Positions 22,784 to 33,700 of a DNA stretch of 64,000 nucleotides are shown piece after piece. The stretch's first letter is position 1. Every line of letters begins with the position of its first letter. This DNA comes from Turritopsis dohrnii (lineage: Eukaryota; Cnidaria; Hydrozoa; Anthoathecata; Oceaniidae). The stretch covers positions 372,001 to 436,000 of the forward strand of contig BQMF02000258.1 in the NCBI GenBank assembly GCA_027922465.2. The letters run 5' to 3'. Both the position numbers and the translations under genes were made by a program. Below the pieces are notes generated by a model. That model worked only from the letters and a program-made list of their open reading frames with translations. It was not told where the DNA came from and ran no database searches.

Positions 22784-25700
22784 ATGGCACTAATATATCC
22801 CGATGAAAAGCCATCTCACAATGTTCGAAAGTATGCAGTGAACGGTTGTAAAAAAGATATAATTATGGAAGGGAATGTTCGACTCGTTAATACAATGTAT
22901 GCAAGATCTGAAGAACATTTTTGTTGTTGAAAAAGTTTTGAACTATCAGTTTTGAACATTTCTCTTACTTCTTAGTGATTTTCAATCAGAAGTAATGTGT
23001 TGTCGATACAGCAACAATGAAAAATATATTGCTATTGGAACTGCCAATGGACACATAAAAGTATTAATTTATCTGTTGAATCAGGTTATTGAAGAAAAGA
23101 AGCTTTAGCTTTTTTTTGCTTTTGGACCTAATTTTGAAATACTTATATATGAAATGCTTCAGTAATGTGTTTATTCTTATGAGTGAAAATTTTTGATGAC
23201 CTGATATCAAAAAGTTTTAAAACTGGTTAAAGAATTAAATTGTATGTATCCTTTGAAATGTTTTCATAGATTTACTCTGTGGACAGCAAAAGTATTGTTT
23301 ATACTCTTCAACCCTCTGGTAACCATTATCTACCTGTAACATCGATTTGCTGGAAGCCAGATGATATTGATCAAGATTATGGAAATATCTTGCTTTCTAC
23401 TTGTGAGTATTATTTTTATTATTATTATTTACGAATGTTTACCCAGGATAGCCTCTTCAGTTCCTTAAGGTACTGTTATCAATGAGGGTCCTGCGAAGGA
23501 GGTCCTAGAGCATTTAAAGTCCCCATTTGGGCTACGGAAGCTGTAATGACAGAAACCGCTCAACTAAACAACCACCCTAGATATCATTCCTACTCTCTTG
23601 CTGAGTGCTAAGCAGAGAGGAGTGATTCACACTGTTATAGTCGCTGGCATGACTCGGTCGGGGATTGAACCCGCGACCTCCGGAACAGGAAGCGAGCACG
23701 CTACCACAAGGCTACCAGTCGGTAGTGTAGTAATATTGTTTACATTTGCTACTAAGGTTTTATTTTACTATTTCTTTGAGTAATATAACCAAATCATTGA
23801 AATCCAATCAAAATGCTCAAAGATTTTAAAGATGCTATAATACCTGTTCCCAAAATAATATTTGACCACAAATGTTTCTGACATCTCATTACCAATAGAC
23901 ACTCCTTTGAGAATTTATTCAGCTATTTTACTGGTTCTTGAGATATTTACAATATAGGAACACCACCTTCAATTGTGTGATGCGATGATCATGTGATGCT
24001 TTCCCAAGAAAAAAACTGACAGCTGATACTACTAGCAGCAAAATATTGTGTACCTCAGACACATTTTCTAAAATTTATCCCACACAGAAGCAAGGAGCAT
24101 TTTTTGTCTATAGTAGCAATTGATGTTACAGTTTTTGATCTGGGGAATCATTGCATTACATCCCCAATCCAATGTCTTGAGAACCATTAGGGATTAGTGG
24201 TTATGTTTTTGAGAGTCTGCAATATTGGTGATGGTGTGACGAAGGATTACTTTGTTGATAAATTACTTTGTTGACAGCAGTGTGACACACTGAATCTTTG
24301 ATTGATGACATCTCTGTAATGATCCCATAATTCTTGGATCAGTTTTTCATACTTTATAAACACTGATACACTCCCCAGTCACTATTCCATGATTTTTTTT
24401 TTCACCTTTTGAGACGACATTTTTTAATTTAAAAAGCATAAAGATTTTACCAGGGATACTAGTATTTAATTATTCCCAATTGTTTGTTGTGTTTACAAAA
24501 GAATTGCATTGTAGATGCGTCAGGATATATAAGACTATGGCATGTTACTACTGGAAAATGTATGTTTGAACACCACGACAACGTACAGATGATGACATGT
24601 GCTTATGACAAGATGGGAAGTCATTTTGTTGTTGGACGAAGTGATGGCAAAATAGACGTATACAATGCAAAAACTTTACAAGTTGTGAGGGTAATGGAAC
24701 CAAGGTAAGAAAGAAGACAACTGACCCTTCCATCATCTAAACACTTTTCATGTAAAAACTTTTCTTGTTACTTTACTCTTAATATTTTTTCTAAGCACCA
24801 ACTCTGAGATAATGGATGGTCATGTGATGCGAATATTCTCTGTGGTTTTCCATCCGCAGACTGAAAATTTGTTTGTATCTGCTGGTTGGGATGACACTGT
24901 GCAGGTATGGAATCGTTACTGTGTAGGTATGAAGTCATCACGGTGCAGGTATTCTGCTAAAACATACTTTTTATTTGACAACTCTGATTAAATTACCATA
25001 GTCCTGTTGTGAATAAAAGCAAAACTTAATTATGCTTCACTGGTAATTAAATTTCATGTGAGGCACAAAATGAAGCATAAAAAGATGTTTGAAGTTAATT
25101 AATTCACCTGAAATATAAGAACGTGATTGGTTCTTTCGCTAATTATTCTTTTGTTATTTTCTTTTCCTATCCGTGGAACGATCAGAAAATGTTGAAACGA
25201 GTTTAATTTTTTGTGTTTGCCCTGAACTGAAAAGAAAGGGAAAAAATAAACCAATCAGATTTTGGTATTATTTCTTTTCCTTTCTTGTCCGCAGACATTT
25301 TTCAAGAAAAATGGCCTTAACAGCAATTGGCTAGTAGGAGGGAGATTGGAAAGCAGGTTGTATGTAAACAGACTACAGACTCGATCATTCAAATGTTTTT
25401 TAACGAACTTGCAGGAATCCTCATTGATGTTTGCTAATATAAGTCTGTATTTTCGGCTTAAAGATAAAGATGAATGCTTACAATGCGTATACTTCACAGG
25501 AATTCTAAAAACTTGTTGCTATTCACTTCTAGTGGTGGGACAAAAGACAACAACATTCAATCAAGAAAATATCTGGTCCACATGTGTGCGGAGAAGGGAT
25601 AGATATTCATCCAGAAACATCCAATATGCTGATTGCTTCATGGAGGAAAGAGAGGAACCTTCAAGTTTTTGATTTTGGTAGTGGCAAAGTTATAACTGAA

Positions 25701-28700
25701 ATACCTTCATCGTTTGATGATAAAAGCATGGTATAGTATCTTCTGATATGGTATTATGATATACACGTCTTTTTTATAACCAAGGTCACACATTAGTAGT
25801 AATGTTGCTTAATTTGTTGCTAAGTAAATCGATAATACATACATATCTTGAAAACCTTTTTTTACGTTTAAGTTGTTTAATTAACTAGTCCTGCAACCTA
25901 GTCCTACAGCCTAGTCCTACAGCCTAGTCCTACAGCCTAGTCCTACAGCATAGTGTTAAGAAATGCACTGTGGTTATGCTAGTATTTCATCATTTCAAAA
26001 TTGCATGTTGCTAAGTTATCTAAGATTTGGTAATACTGTTGCTTACGTTTTTGAGAAAAGTTACTAGTGTTGCTTTTAAATAACCGTGTAGTTCACTTAA
26101 CGTGTAATTAACCGAACGATTTCCTGTTCTGCATTGTTTCATTTCAGCTTTATTGCGGACAGTGGTTGAATCGTGATAAAATAGTATCAGGTGGTAGTCA
26201 TAGCAACGTGATAAAATACACAGACGTATTTTCGAAGCAAGTAAGTTGATAATCTCGTCCTCAGTCCTCCTTATCTCAACGATAAGTAAAAACTATAATA
26301 AAATGACGGTATGGTCTTGTAAATAAATGAAAGAACGAACAAATTGATAAGATTTTTTTTTAAATGGGTTGCTCCCTGCAAGGCCGAAGCCACTACTAGG
26401 CAGAGAGCTACAAGATGAGAAAAGGAAGAAGAGTTATAAAGACAGATGAGAAAGATGAGAAAAGGAAGAAGAGTTATGGCATGTTGGGACCTGAACAGGA
26501 AGGATGAGAATTCGAAGAGAGACGAGTGTTCCAAGAGAAAGTCTTAGGAGGGGTCAGTTGATGCAAGTCATCCGAACAATGCCCATGAAAGTATTTATAA
26601 AAACGAGACACGGAAGCGCAACGTTTCTCCTATGTGAGAGGGGTGAAGATTAGCACAAAGATCAGCGCCAACTAAGTTAACTAAACGCTTCTGAATACGA
26701 TCGAAAAGATGAAGCAGCAATAGTGGCCTTAAACATGTAAATGATAGATTCAGCAGAAAGTAAGGAGTTGCAGGGTCCCTGAAGCGATTAATAGAGAGAA
26801 GCTTAAGCTAGCCGCATTCTGGACAAACATGTTGGCCAACATGGCTCAACAACTTGTTAATAAATGTTGGCCAACATTTTAAGCGAATTTTTTTATTCTC
26901 CAACATGTTGGCGTCTATCGCAAACGAGACCAACATGTTGTTGAACCATGTTGGACAACATGTTAGTCCAGAATGCGGCTAGCTTTAGTTTTCGAAGCAT
27001 TGAAGGAAACCAACCATTTCTGACCCCATTCAACTACTGTCGTAAGATCGATTTTTAATTTTATAGTTTTTATAGTTTTTGAAATAGATTGTTCTTATGA
27101 CATGGACTCATGAGTGAACCAGAAATGCCATAAGACTTCAACTTGTGAAGAAGGCCACGATGCCAAACCTTGTTGCTTTCTTCTTTCGCATATTATAGTT
27201 TCCAGGCCTTGAATCGAGTCATACATACACACCAGATCTATTTGAAACCTCTAATGTCTAAAGGTCTTAATAACTATAAATATTGCAACGGAATTTTTCG
27301 TTATAAACATAACCTCGTCCTCAGCCCTCCTTATCTCAGCCATATATGTGAAACATATGACAAGTTTCGAAAAAACTGGGGACAGGGTTAAAACCCCGTC
27401 GTTTGTACATGGATGGTGTTGGCTTTGTAGTTGCTACGTTACATGGAGTGGAGATGTGCGGCGATAGGTGGTAATACTGGTCGCACAAGTGGAGGGAAGA
27501 TCTTTTCTAATTTAGATGATTTCAAGTATCTTCTCACGAAACGTTGAGTTGGTTTTGCAACTTTTGGTGGTTCTGGTACTAGAGCTCTCAAATTCTGATT
27601 TTCTGCTCGAAGTTTTGCTAATTCTTTCAAAGCATTTTCTTTCTCTATTTCAGCTCGTTCTTGCTTGACTCTCATTTCTTTCTGTTGAGTTTCAAATGCT
27701 TTCATGTTTTCTGACAAAGCATTAGAAAATAATGTTCTTTGAAACATTTCATCTTTAGTATGATTTAGTTCTTCTTTAAGTCGATAGATTTCAGCTTCGA
27801 CTTTTTTACGTCTTTGAGATTCAAGCATGATATTTCGTGATAGATCTTCTTTTTCAACAGCATATTGTTGTTGATTGTCCTCCAACATCGATTTCAACTT
27901 CTCCGCTTGTTCTTTTTTACTTCAAGATGTTCTTTGGATAACTCAAATTTAATGTCATTTCTCTCAAGAATATCTTGTACTTCAACTGACAGCATCTTTA
28001 CGAACTCTTTCAGTGGAAATTCTTCGATTACTAAGATTACAAATTTTTTATAAGTTTTTCTCGCCACAGAAAAGTCTTGTGCAAAACAAAGATTTGAAAA
28101 GACTAACATCTAAAATGACGTCAAATTGGATAATGGAATCAGATGACGTCGTATTAATGCACTGCGTCGCTTCTTCATCTTTACTCCTTAATGTTCGTGC
28201 GCACGCTATATTATCTATCTTAACTAGAATCTAAGCATAAATTACAGCTCAGTTAAATATCTAATTGTATAATAATAATGGTATATTTCAGTATATACAA
28301 ATTTACATTTGGCTTTTCATCTGAAATTGCGTATATAGTATATAGTATATAGTATATAAATGTAGCGTCTAAAAAAAAAAAAAAATTACTCAACCAAAAC
28401 TGAAAACCATCCTTGTATTTTCGCGGAGTTTTCGAAGGAGATGTGAGGCTGATTAAACATGATGGCCAGCGAACACCCTACGGACTCAAAGAAGGAGGGT
28501 TTCTTAAGAGGCGATACTTCATTATTTATCCTTCTTTTTATATAACTCAACCTTCACCTTTTTTTCAAGACATCTTAACATCTGCATCATTAACATCAAA
28601 ACGATATATGAACAACAACGGTGGAGAACTTATTAAGTTATGGACGGAAGAACTTGATCTGCTTGTTGTTGTTTTCTCTCCTTTTTGTGAACGCGTTACT

Positions 28701-28844
28701 ATTTATTTATTGATCTTTTAGACTGTTGGTCGTGTTTATAATCTTCCTGGTGCAGTGTATTCTGTTCACTGCAGTAAATCACCGCGGAGGAGTGTGACGT
28801 TTTGTGCCAGCAAAACACTTCATATAATAGAAGACACAATGTGA
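22784..28844 (+). CDS. WD40-repeat protein (about 345 aa, 8 coding exons)
   Basis: A beta-propeller scaffold protein. Exons: 22784-22896, 22976-23060, 23270-23402, 24515-24704, 24796-24904, 25533-25730, 26148-26240 and 28722-28844. All junctions keep frame. Repeat signatures are EVMCCRYSNNEKYIAIGTAN, VTSICWKP, ASGYIRLWHVTTGKCMFEH, SVVFHPQTENLFVSAGWDD and GPHVCGEGIDIHPE, followed by MLIASWRKERNLQVFDFGSG and VSGGSHSNVIKY. The final exon ends LHIIEDTM and TGA. The N-terminus MALIYPDEKPSHN comes from the first good ATG after a splice-like AG. I recognise the fold and a family whose blades include a W-D-R...GPH-CG motif, but no specific human orthologue. The 2.5-kb last intron carries an antisense gene. 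Confidence 0.87.
23405..23736 (-). mobile_element. tRNA-derived SINE with (AAT)n tail
   Basis: On the minus strand the 5' part (23725-23640) reads like a tRNA. It has an A-box-like TAGCCTTGTGGTAGCGTG and a B box GGTTCAATCCC at 23671-23661, followed by CCGACC. The 3' part is unrelated to tRNA and ends in (AAT)n at 23433-23405. The element lies in intron 3 of the WD40 gene. Its tail type matches the LINE at 8093-12460, suggesting that LINE family as mobilising partner (inference). Confidence 0.7.
25885..25949 (+). repeat. 13-bp tandem repeat, five units
   Basis: CTAGTCCTACAGC is repeated five times, the first unit having two changes. It is intronic in the WD40 gene. Confidence 0.9.
26400..27190 (-). 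pseudogene. LINE reverse transcriptase fragment in WD40 intron
   Basis: Minus-strand pieces with frameshifts: KVWHRGLLHKLKSYGISG (about 27185-27120), VVEWGQKWLVSFNASKTK (about 27045-26990), then, beyond a MITE, RIQKRLVNLVGADLC and FYKYFHGHCSDDLHQL with RLSSNSHPS (about 26705-26480). The order is that of an RT core followed by a C-terminal tail. It is inactive. Confidence 0.75.
26805..26985. repeat. 181-bp MITE in the LINE fragment
   Basis: Perfect 20-bp inverted ends (AAGCTAGCCGCATTCTGGAC and mirror). Internal copies of CAACATGTTGG and its variants are also arranged as a palindrome. It interrupts the LINE fragment, so it is the younger insertion. Confidence 0.88.
27439..28109 (-). CDS. Coiled-coil protein, single exon, with one apparent frameshift
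   Basis: Not recognised. Two frames join after one base in an A-run near 27900: 28109-27894 (MLSVEVQDILERNDIKFE, ELSKEHLEVK) and 27897-27439 (KLKSMLEDNQQQYAVEKE, RRKKVEAEIYRLKEELNH, EKENALKELAKLRAENQNL). The middle is a strong heptad coiled coil. The C-terminus is basic and proline-rich (PPKVAKPTQRFVRRYL, PLVRPVLPPIAAHLHSM). It is intronless, antisense, and wholly inside the last intron of the WD40 gene. The slip is in AAAAAAG, so it may be a sequencing error, a recent lesion or a decaying retrocopy. The more conserved-looking start may be the internal Met of MLSVEVQ. Two CRE-like sites lie just upstream. Confidence 0.6.
28116..28151 (-). promoter_or_regulatory. Two CRE-like sites upstream of the coiled-coil gene
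   Basis: A full TGACGTCA palindrome (28116-28123) and a TGACGTCG variant (28144-28151) lie 7 and 35 bp from the farthest possible start codon of the antisense gene. CREB/ATF binding is known for this octamer; use here is inference. Confidence 0.45.
28250..28400. repeat. Simple AT-rich repeat and A tract
   Basis: It contains about four TATAGTA(TA) units (28333-28363) and an A14 run at 28372. A 102-codon frame downstream (28413-28721) runs into the WD40 last-exon acceptor and shows no domain. Confidence 0.6.
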
Positions 28845-30737
28845 TCATTTAATTAACGCAGGTGTCATGGTGCTGTTGTCATGGTGCTGTTGTCATTCGA
28901 TTATATGATGGTTGATTTCATTCATGGAGCTTATTGTATCGATCATTATGATAACGATCTGTTAGGGTCTTTTTGAAAACCTTCTTTTAAAGCATGAAAG
29001 AGAAAGGATATCTTTTGCTTGTTTTTAACTATATTGGCAACCAGACGGTAATATACACCAGTTTTCCCATATCAAAAGGAGACGGACCAAATTGTCGCCA
29101 GTGATGACGTGACGCCATCTATAAGTTGACGGAATTATGTTATTGTCTGGTCGTCCTGTATATAACTGTAAATATGCTTGATAATTTATATTTTTCAAAT
29201 TGTTCTTTATGATATTTTTTGAAATATATTTTGGGGGAGATAGTTGAAGTTTTATTTTTTCCGATATCCGATATCCATTCGAAAGAACACCCGATATCCA
29301 TTCGAAAGAACACTTAAAAAGGGGCGCAAACACTAAAACATATTGAGAGATTTTTATGGTCAATAATGGCGTAAGGTGAATTTTGAAATAAAAAGGACTA
29401 GTGATAGAAGTGAGTTAGTGGATTCTTGAAAATAGCACCGCCTTGGCTAGTGGGCGTCAGTAATGATAGAAATATCATCAACGAAATCTTAACACCTGAA
29501 CTGACCGTGTCGACAATTAGTCGCCTGCCTGCTGAGTGCTTGCTTTTCTTATCAATACAAAACATTTTCATTATTACTCGAGATCTCAAGACCGTAGAGT
29601 ATTGAAATGCATTCGTTTTTACGGGGTAAAAAGTCGCCTCTAGCCTCTTTCCATGACTTTCTCCCGTAGAGACTACAAAAGAAGCCACGTGTAGTAAAAG
29701 CTAAATTATAATTATAAAGACGTGTATCGGCGGCCCAATTGGGACCAAATTCCGAAAGTTCTCCAATTTTCATAAATATTTGCAGCAGGCACAATTAAAA
29801 AAGGTGCTAATTTCATATTTGACAGTCATTTTGTCAGATCTGACCAAAATTGGGCAATTCAGGTCAAAATAGAAAAACAGTTTAACGTAAATATCCGGTT
29901 TTGTATAAATCGTCTGCTTCTTAATGAAAATCGACTAAAACCAAATTTAATTGACCGAGAGTTTCAAAGTGTGAGAGTTTTTTTCTTGTTAACTAACATT
30001 CAATAGTCTTTTTTTAGGGAACATTAATCAATTGGCGAATTTTTATTTTGATGTGCGGCGATGCTAACTGGCCTCGATTTACTCGAAGCGCCCGTTAAAT
30101 GGATGCTGCACGATTCCTCTCTCTCTCTCTCTCTGTTATCAAAACCGTAAATATATGTTCTGTATCCGTTCCTAAACATCGGTGAAGTCTGCAAAATATC
30201 ACCTTGAAATAGTGCTTATCTAAGTAATTTTAAACACTTCTCTCTTTTTAGTAGATTAAATTGCTGTAAATGAGTATACAAATGGGATGAACAAATCAGG
30301 CAAAAAGAATGAGAAAGAGGAGTCCATTTCAGCAGAATAAAAATGGCTTAGATTACAGAAAAATCCTATTATAAATAGCTCATTTTGAAATTATGTAAAT
30401 TATGCGTGATTTTTCATAATTAAATCTTTCTCCTTCTCGTGCGATAGGAAAACTTCTTTGAAGTTAAAGAATTCAACTTTCATTTTGTATTATGTCAACG
30501 AGGATATAATATGGTTCATCATACAAACCGGTCATACAAAATTATTCCCTTTCCACTTCGGTCACGCCCAAGTCAGTAGAATAAATAAAAAGCCTTGTGG
30601 AGGAGTGCAGATGTTTGTGTACATTCTCACGATTTAACATGTACCGATATAAAATGGTCGCTTCAGTCAGTATAAAATGGATATCAAACTCATACTACGA
30701 AATGTTAGCTTGATATTTGTCTTTTAAAGTATAAAAA
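28845..30737. other. Intergenic between the WD40 and BACURD genes
   Basis: No gene is recognised. It holds a 27-bp direct repeat twice (CGATATCCATTCGAAAGAAC, 29267-29313), a CATGGTGCTGTTGT repeat (28866-28897) and a (CT)n tract at 30116-30134. Minus-strand frames at 29398-29794 have no domain. The 200 bp before 30738 should contain the BACURD promoter, but no element is clear. Confidence 0.45.
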
Positions 30738-33700
30738 ATGTCTGGAGAGACGATAGAAAAATCCAGTGAAAAATCTGTAACTGTTACTACGAAATATGTT
30801 AAATTAAATGTTGGTGGTTCCTTGTTTTATACGACCTTAGGAACTTTAACGAAAAGGGCAGACAGCATGCTTAGAGCGATGTTCAGTGGGAGGCTAGAAG
30901 TATTAACTGATAATGAAGGTAAGCATCTGGCTTTTCATATGGCAAGTCAAATTAGATTGATACTTGCTTCTTTTATTCCTGATAACACCCATTAGAAGAA
31001 TCAAAATTTCTTCTTATGATGTGTTGTCATGTCTTCTCCTAGATTAGGCATATAGATTAGTGGTGATGATAGTCTCTTTTTGTTTGTTTTCCCTAAATGT
31101 CAGGGAGATGACTTGTTTGTTCTTTCAATTTTCCTTAAAGGAAAGAGTAAAACCTTTAGACATTTCTCTTCTTCTTTATAGTTCTGTCTCAGTCTGTGAT
31201 GTGGGCCTCTTCTTTTGTTTTGTTCTATGACAATTATTTGACTGGTTGGCATTTCTAATCTATATGTTTATTTTTGTGTATTGGATGTAAATAGTGATCA
31301 TTCTTTCATCCATTAACTTGTTTCTTTTACAGTACCCTTTCAAAATTTACTGAAATTAAGCAACCTCTTGTGTTTTACCGTTGTAATGGCTTCGTGATAT
31401 CCAAACTTCTGTGATATCCACACATCCAATCTGCCAGGTGCAATGCTTATATGTGTAAGAATTAAATCTTTTTTTAAAAAACAACATATAAAAAGCGTGG
31501 TTGCTGTTCGGTAACGACCCATTCGCACATTTATTGAAGGTGAAAAAAAAAACAATAAACTTCTAAACAATTTACCAGTGAGAGAATTCACATCATGAAC
31601 TGTTCTGATTTTACAAGAAAATTCAGGCTCAGGCTGTTCTTAATTTTTGGAACAATGATTTGAGCCTCAGATTGTTCTTATTTTGTTCTTATTTTTTGGC
31701 AAAATCTGAGGCTTGTGTTCTTATAAAATTGTTCTTTTCAATCAATCAATCAATCAATCAATCAATTCACCTATATTTCTATATATTATAAAAAAGCGTG
31801 AATAATAAGAAAGCAAGAATACAAGAGCTCTAAAGTTTTAAAAAACTTTTAACAATGCAGGTTATTCACCCAAATAAACTTTCAGAGAGATGGTATGAGA
31901 AAGTTACACCGCAAATAATATTGGCAATCGAAGTAACATCCTATTCCACATTATTTTATGAAAATAATCTGTTTTTGATACTATCCATTTTATATCCCAG
32001 GATATCTCTTTTGCTCAAAAGTGGAGATGAATATGTAAGATTTTTGGAGCTATATGTGTTTAAAATGAAATTGAAATAGAAAGTCTAATTGATCCGTTTT
32101 ATGAGAAACCACATCAGAAACTTTTGCTACTAAAGGCATCAAGATATTAAGAAACTTCACACCATACTACCACACCCTTAAACTGTGACCTCAAAACAAC
32201 TGTTTCTTTAGAGACAACTGCAAGTAAACTCACATCTTGAGTTCTTCATTTACAAGTCAAGCTTGTTTTGTTCTCAATAATGATTGAAATTTATACAAGG
32301 TTGTTCTCATTTTTCAGCAAAATACGAGGCTTGTGTTCTTTTAAAATTATTGATATGTGAAATCTTCAGAACTCACAAAACAAACTGTTGAAGATAGATG
32401 AATCATTTGCACCGATTGAACTTTGGGATCAGATACACACTTTATTTTTTATAAGAACCAGTAAAATCTGACCTGAGTTGTTCTTATTTTTTGAGCCTTT
32501 TTCAACTTGAATTATTCTTAATTTGTTCTTAGCTTTATGAACACCATTTCAGTTTTCAGCTTCATTTTGTTCTTATTTATGAAACTTCCAGTAAAATATA
32601 TCATTGGTAATGACCCAGTGTATGCAAGTAACCGTATAAGTCGCGCCCCATCATTGAATATATCTCGCACATTTATTGAAGGTGAGGAAACAGTATACTT
32701 CTAAACCAGTTATAACAATAGCTAGTGAGAAGATTCATGTCAGGAACTGTTCTTATTTTACAAGAAAATTCAGGCATAAGCTGTTCTTAATTTTTGGACC
32801 AATAGTGTGAGTCTCAGGTTGTTCTTATTTTGCTCTTATTTTATGACCAAATCTGAGGCTTGTGTTCTTATAAAATTGTTCTTAAAAAAAAGAATGTAGT
32901 TTGTTTAGATAGAATATAGAATATATAGAAAAAAAAATAGAATAATTGCTGAAAAGTTTGGATTTAATGAACCCTTGTGTTATGTCGAACACAATTTCTT
33001 GCTCCCTTCAGAGTTTTTAAAAAAAGTCCACTTGCACTGGATCTCATAAAAAAGTGCACTTGTACTGGATCTCATAATTCAGAAAATTAACAATACTTAC
33101 AAAGTTAAGTTTGCTAAATGAAAAAATTCTTGTTTTCAATATAAGAAAAGTTACGTCAATGTTTCGATCTTTTTCTGCTGTTCATGACAGAATTATACAA
33201 TACCTTGGATGGTTCAGTAAACAAACCAGAAATGCATTGTTTGAGCTGAATAATGTGGTAATAGGACTGTCCAGACTTGACAAATGGTTTTGGTATTTTG
33301 GTTCCAAGATTTATTAATTTAGTTTTTATGGAACCAGCATTTTATATATTGTTTGTTCGTTTAATGTCATTTTTTACTTTTTTCGGCAATGCGGGATGCG
33401 GTAAATATTTAATGATTTTCATATTTTCAGAACATCACTCCGACGAACTGCAATCACTGATCTGCCAATGTTGTTTTCTTTTTAAGATTCATTTAACAAA
33501 GGCTTCAGAGCGCGTACGGCGCAAAGCAAGACTACGCTCTCCTTGATAGAGGTAGAATATAAAACGAGGGGAAAAATCTGACGGCCTTCGTCATCACTTC
33601 TAAATACTTCCAGTGCGAAGGAGAGTGACTAGATTGTGTTCGCAAAAAAAGGTTTTATGCGTGAAATAATAAGCTCGATGCGGTGGATGACATTAAACGA

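Noticed and set aside
25885..25949. Possible CRISPR-like spaced repeat
   Set aside because: Units are contiguous 13-mers without spacers, and the genome is eukaryotic.
28413..28721. 102-codon frame before the WD40 last exon
   Set aside because: No domain, and it does not fit the phase-0 join between 26240 and 28722, which is complete without it.
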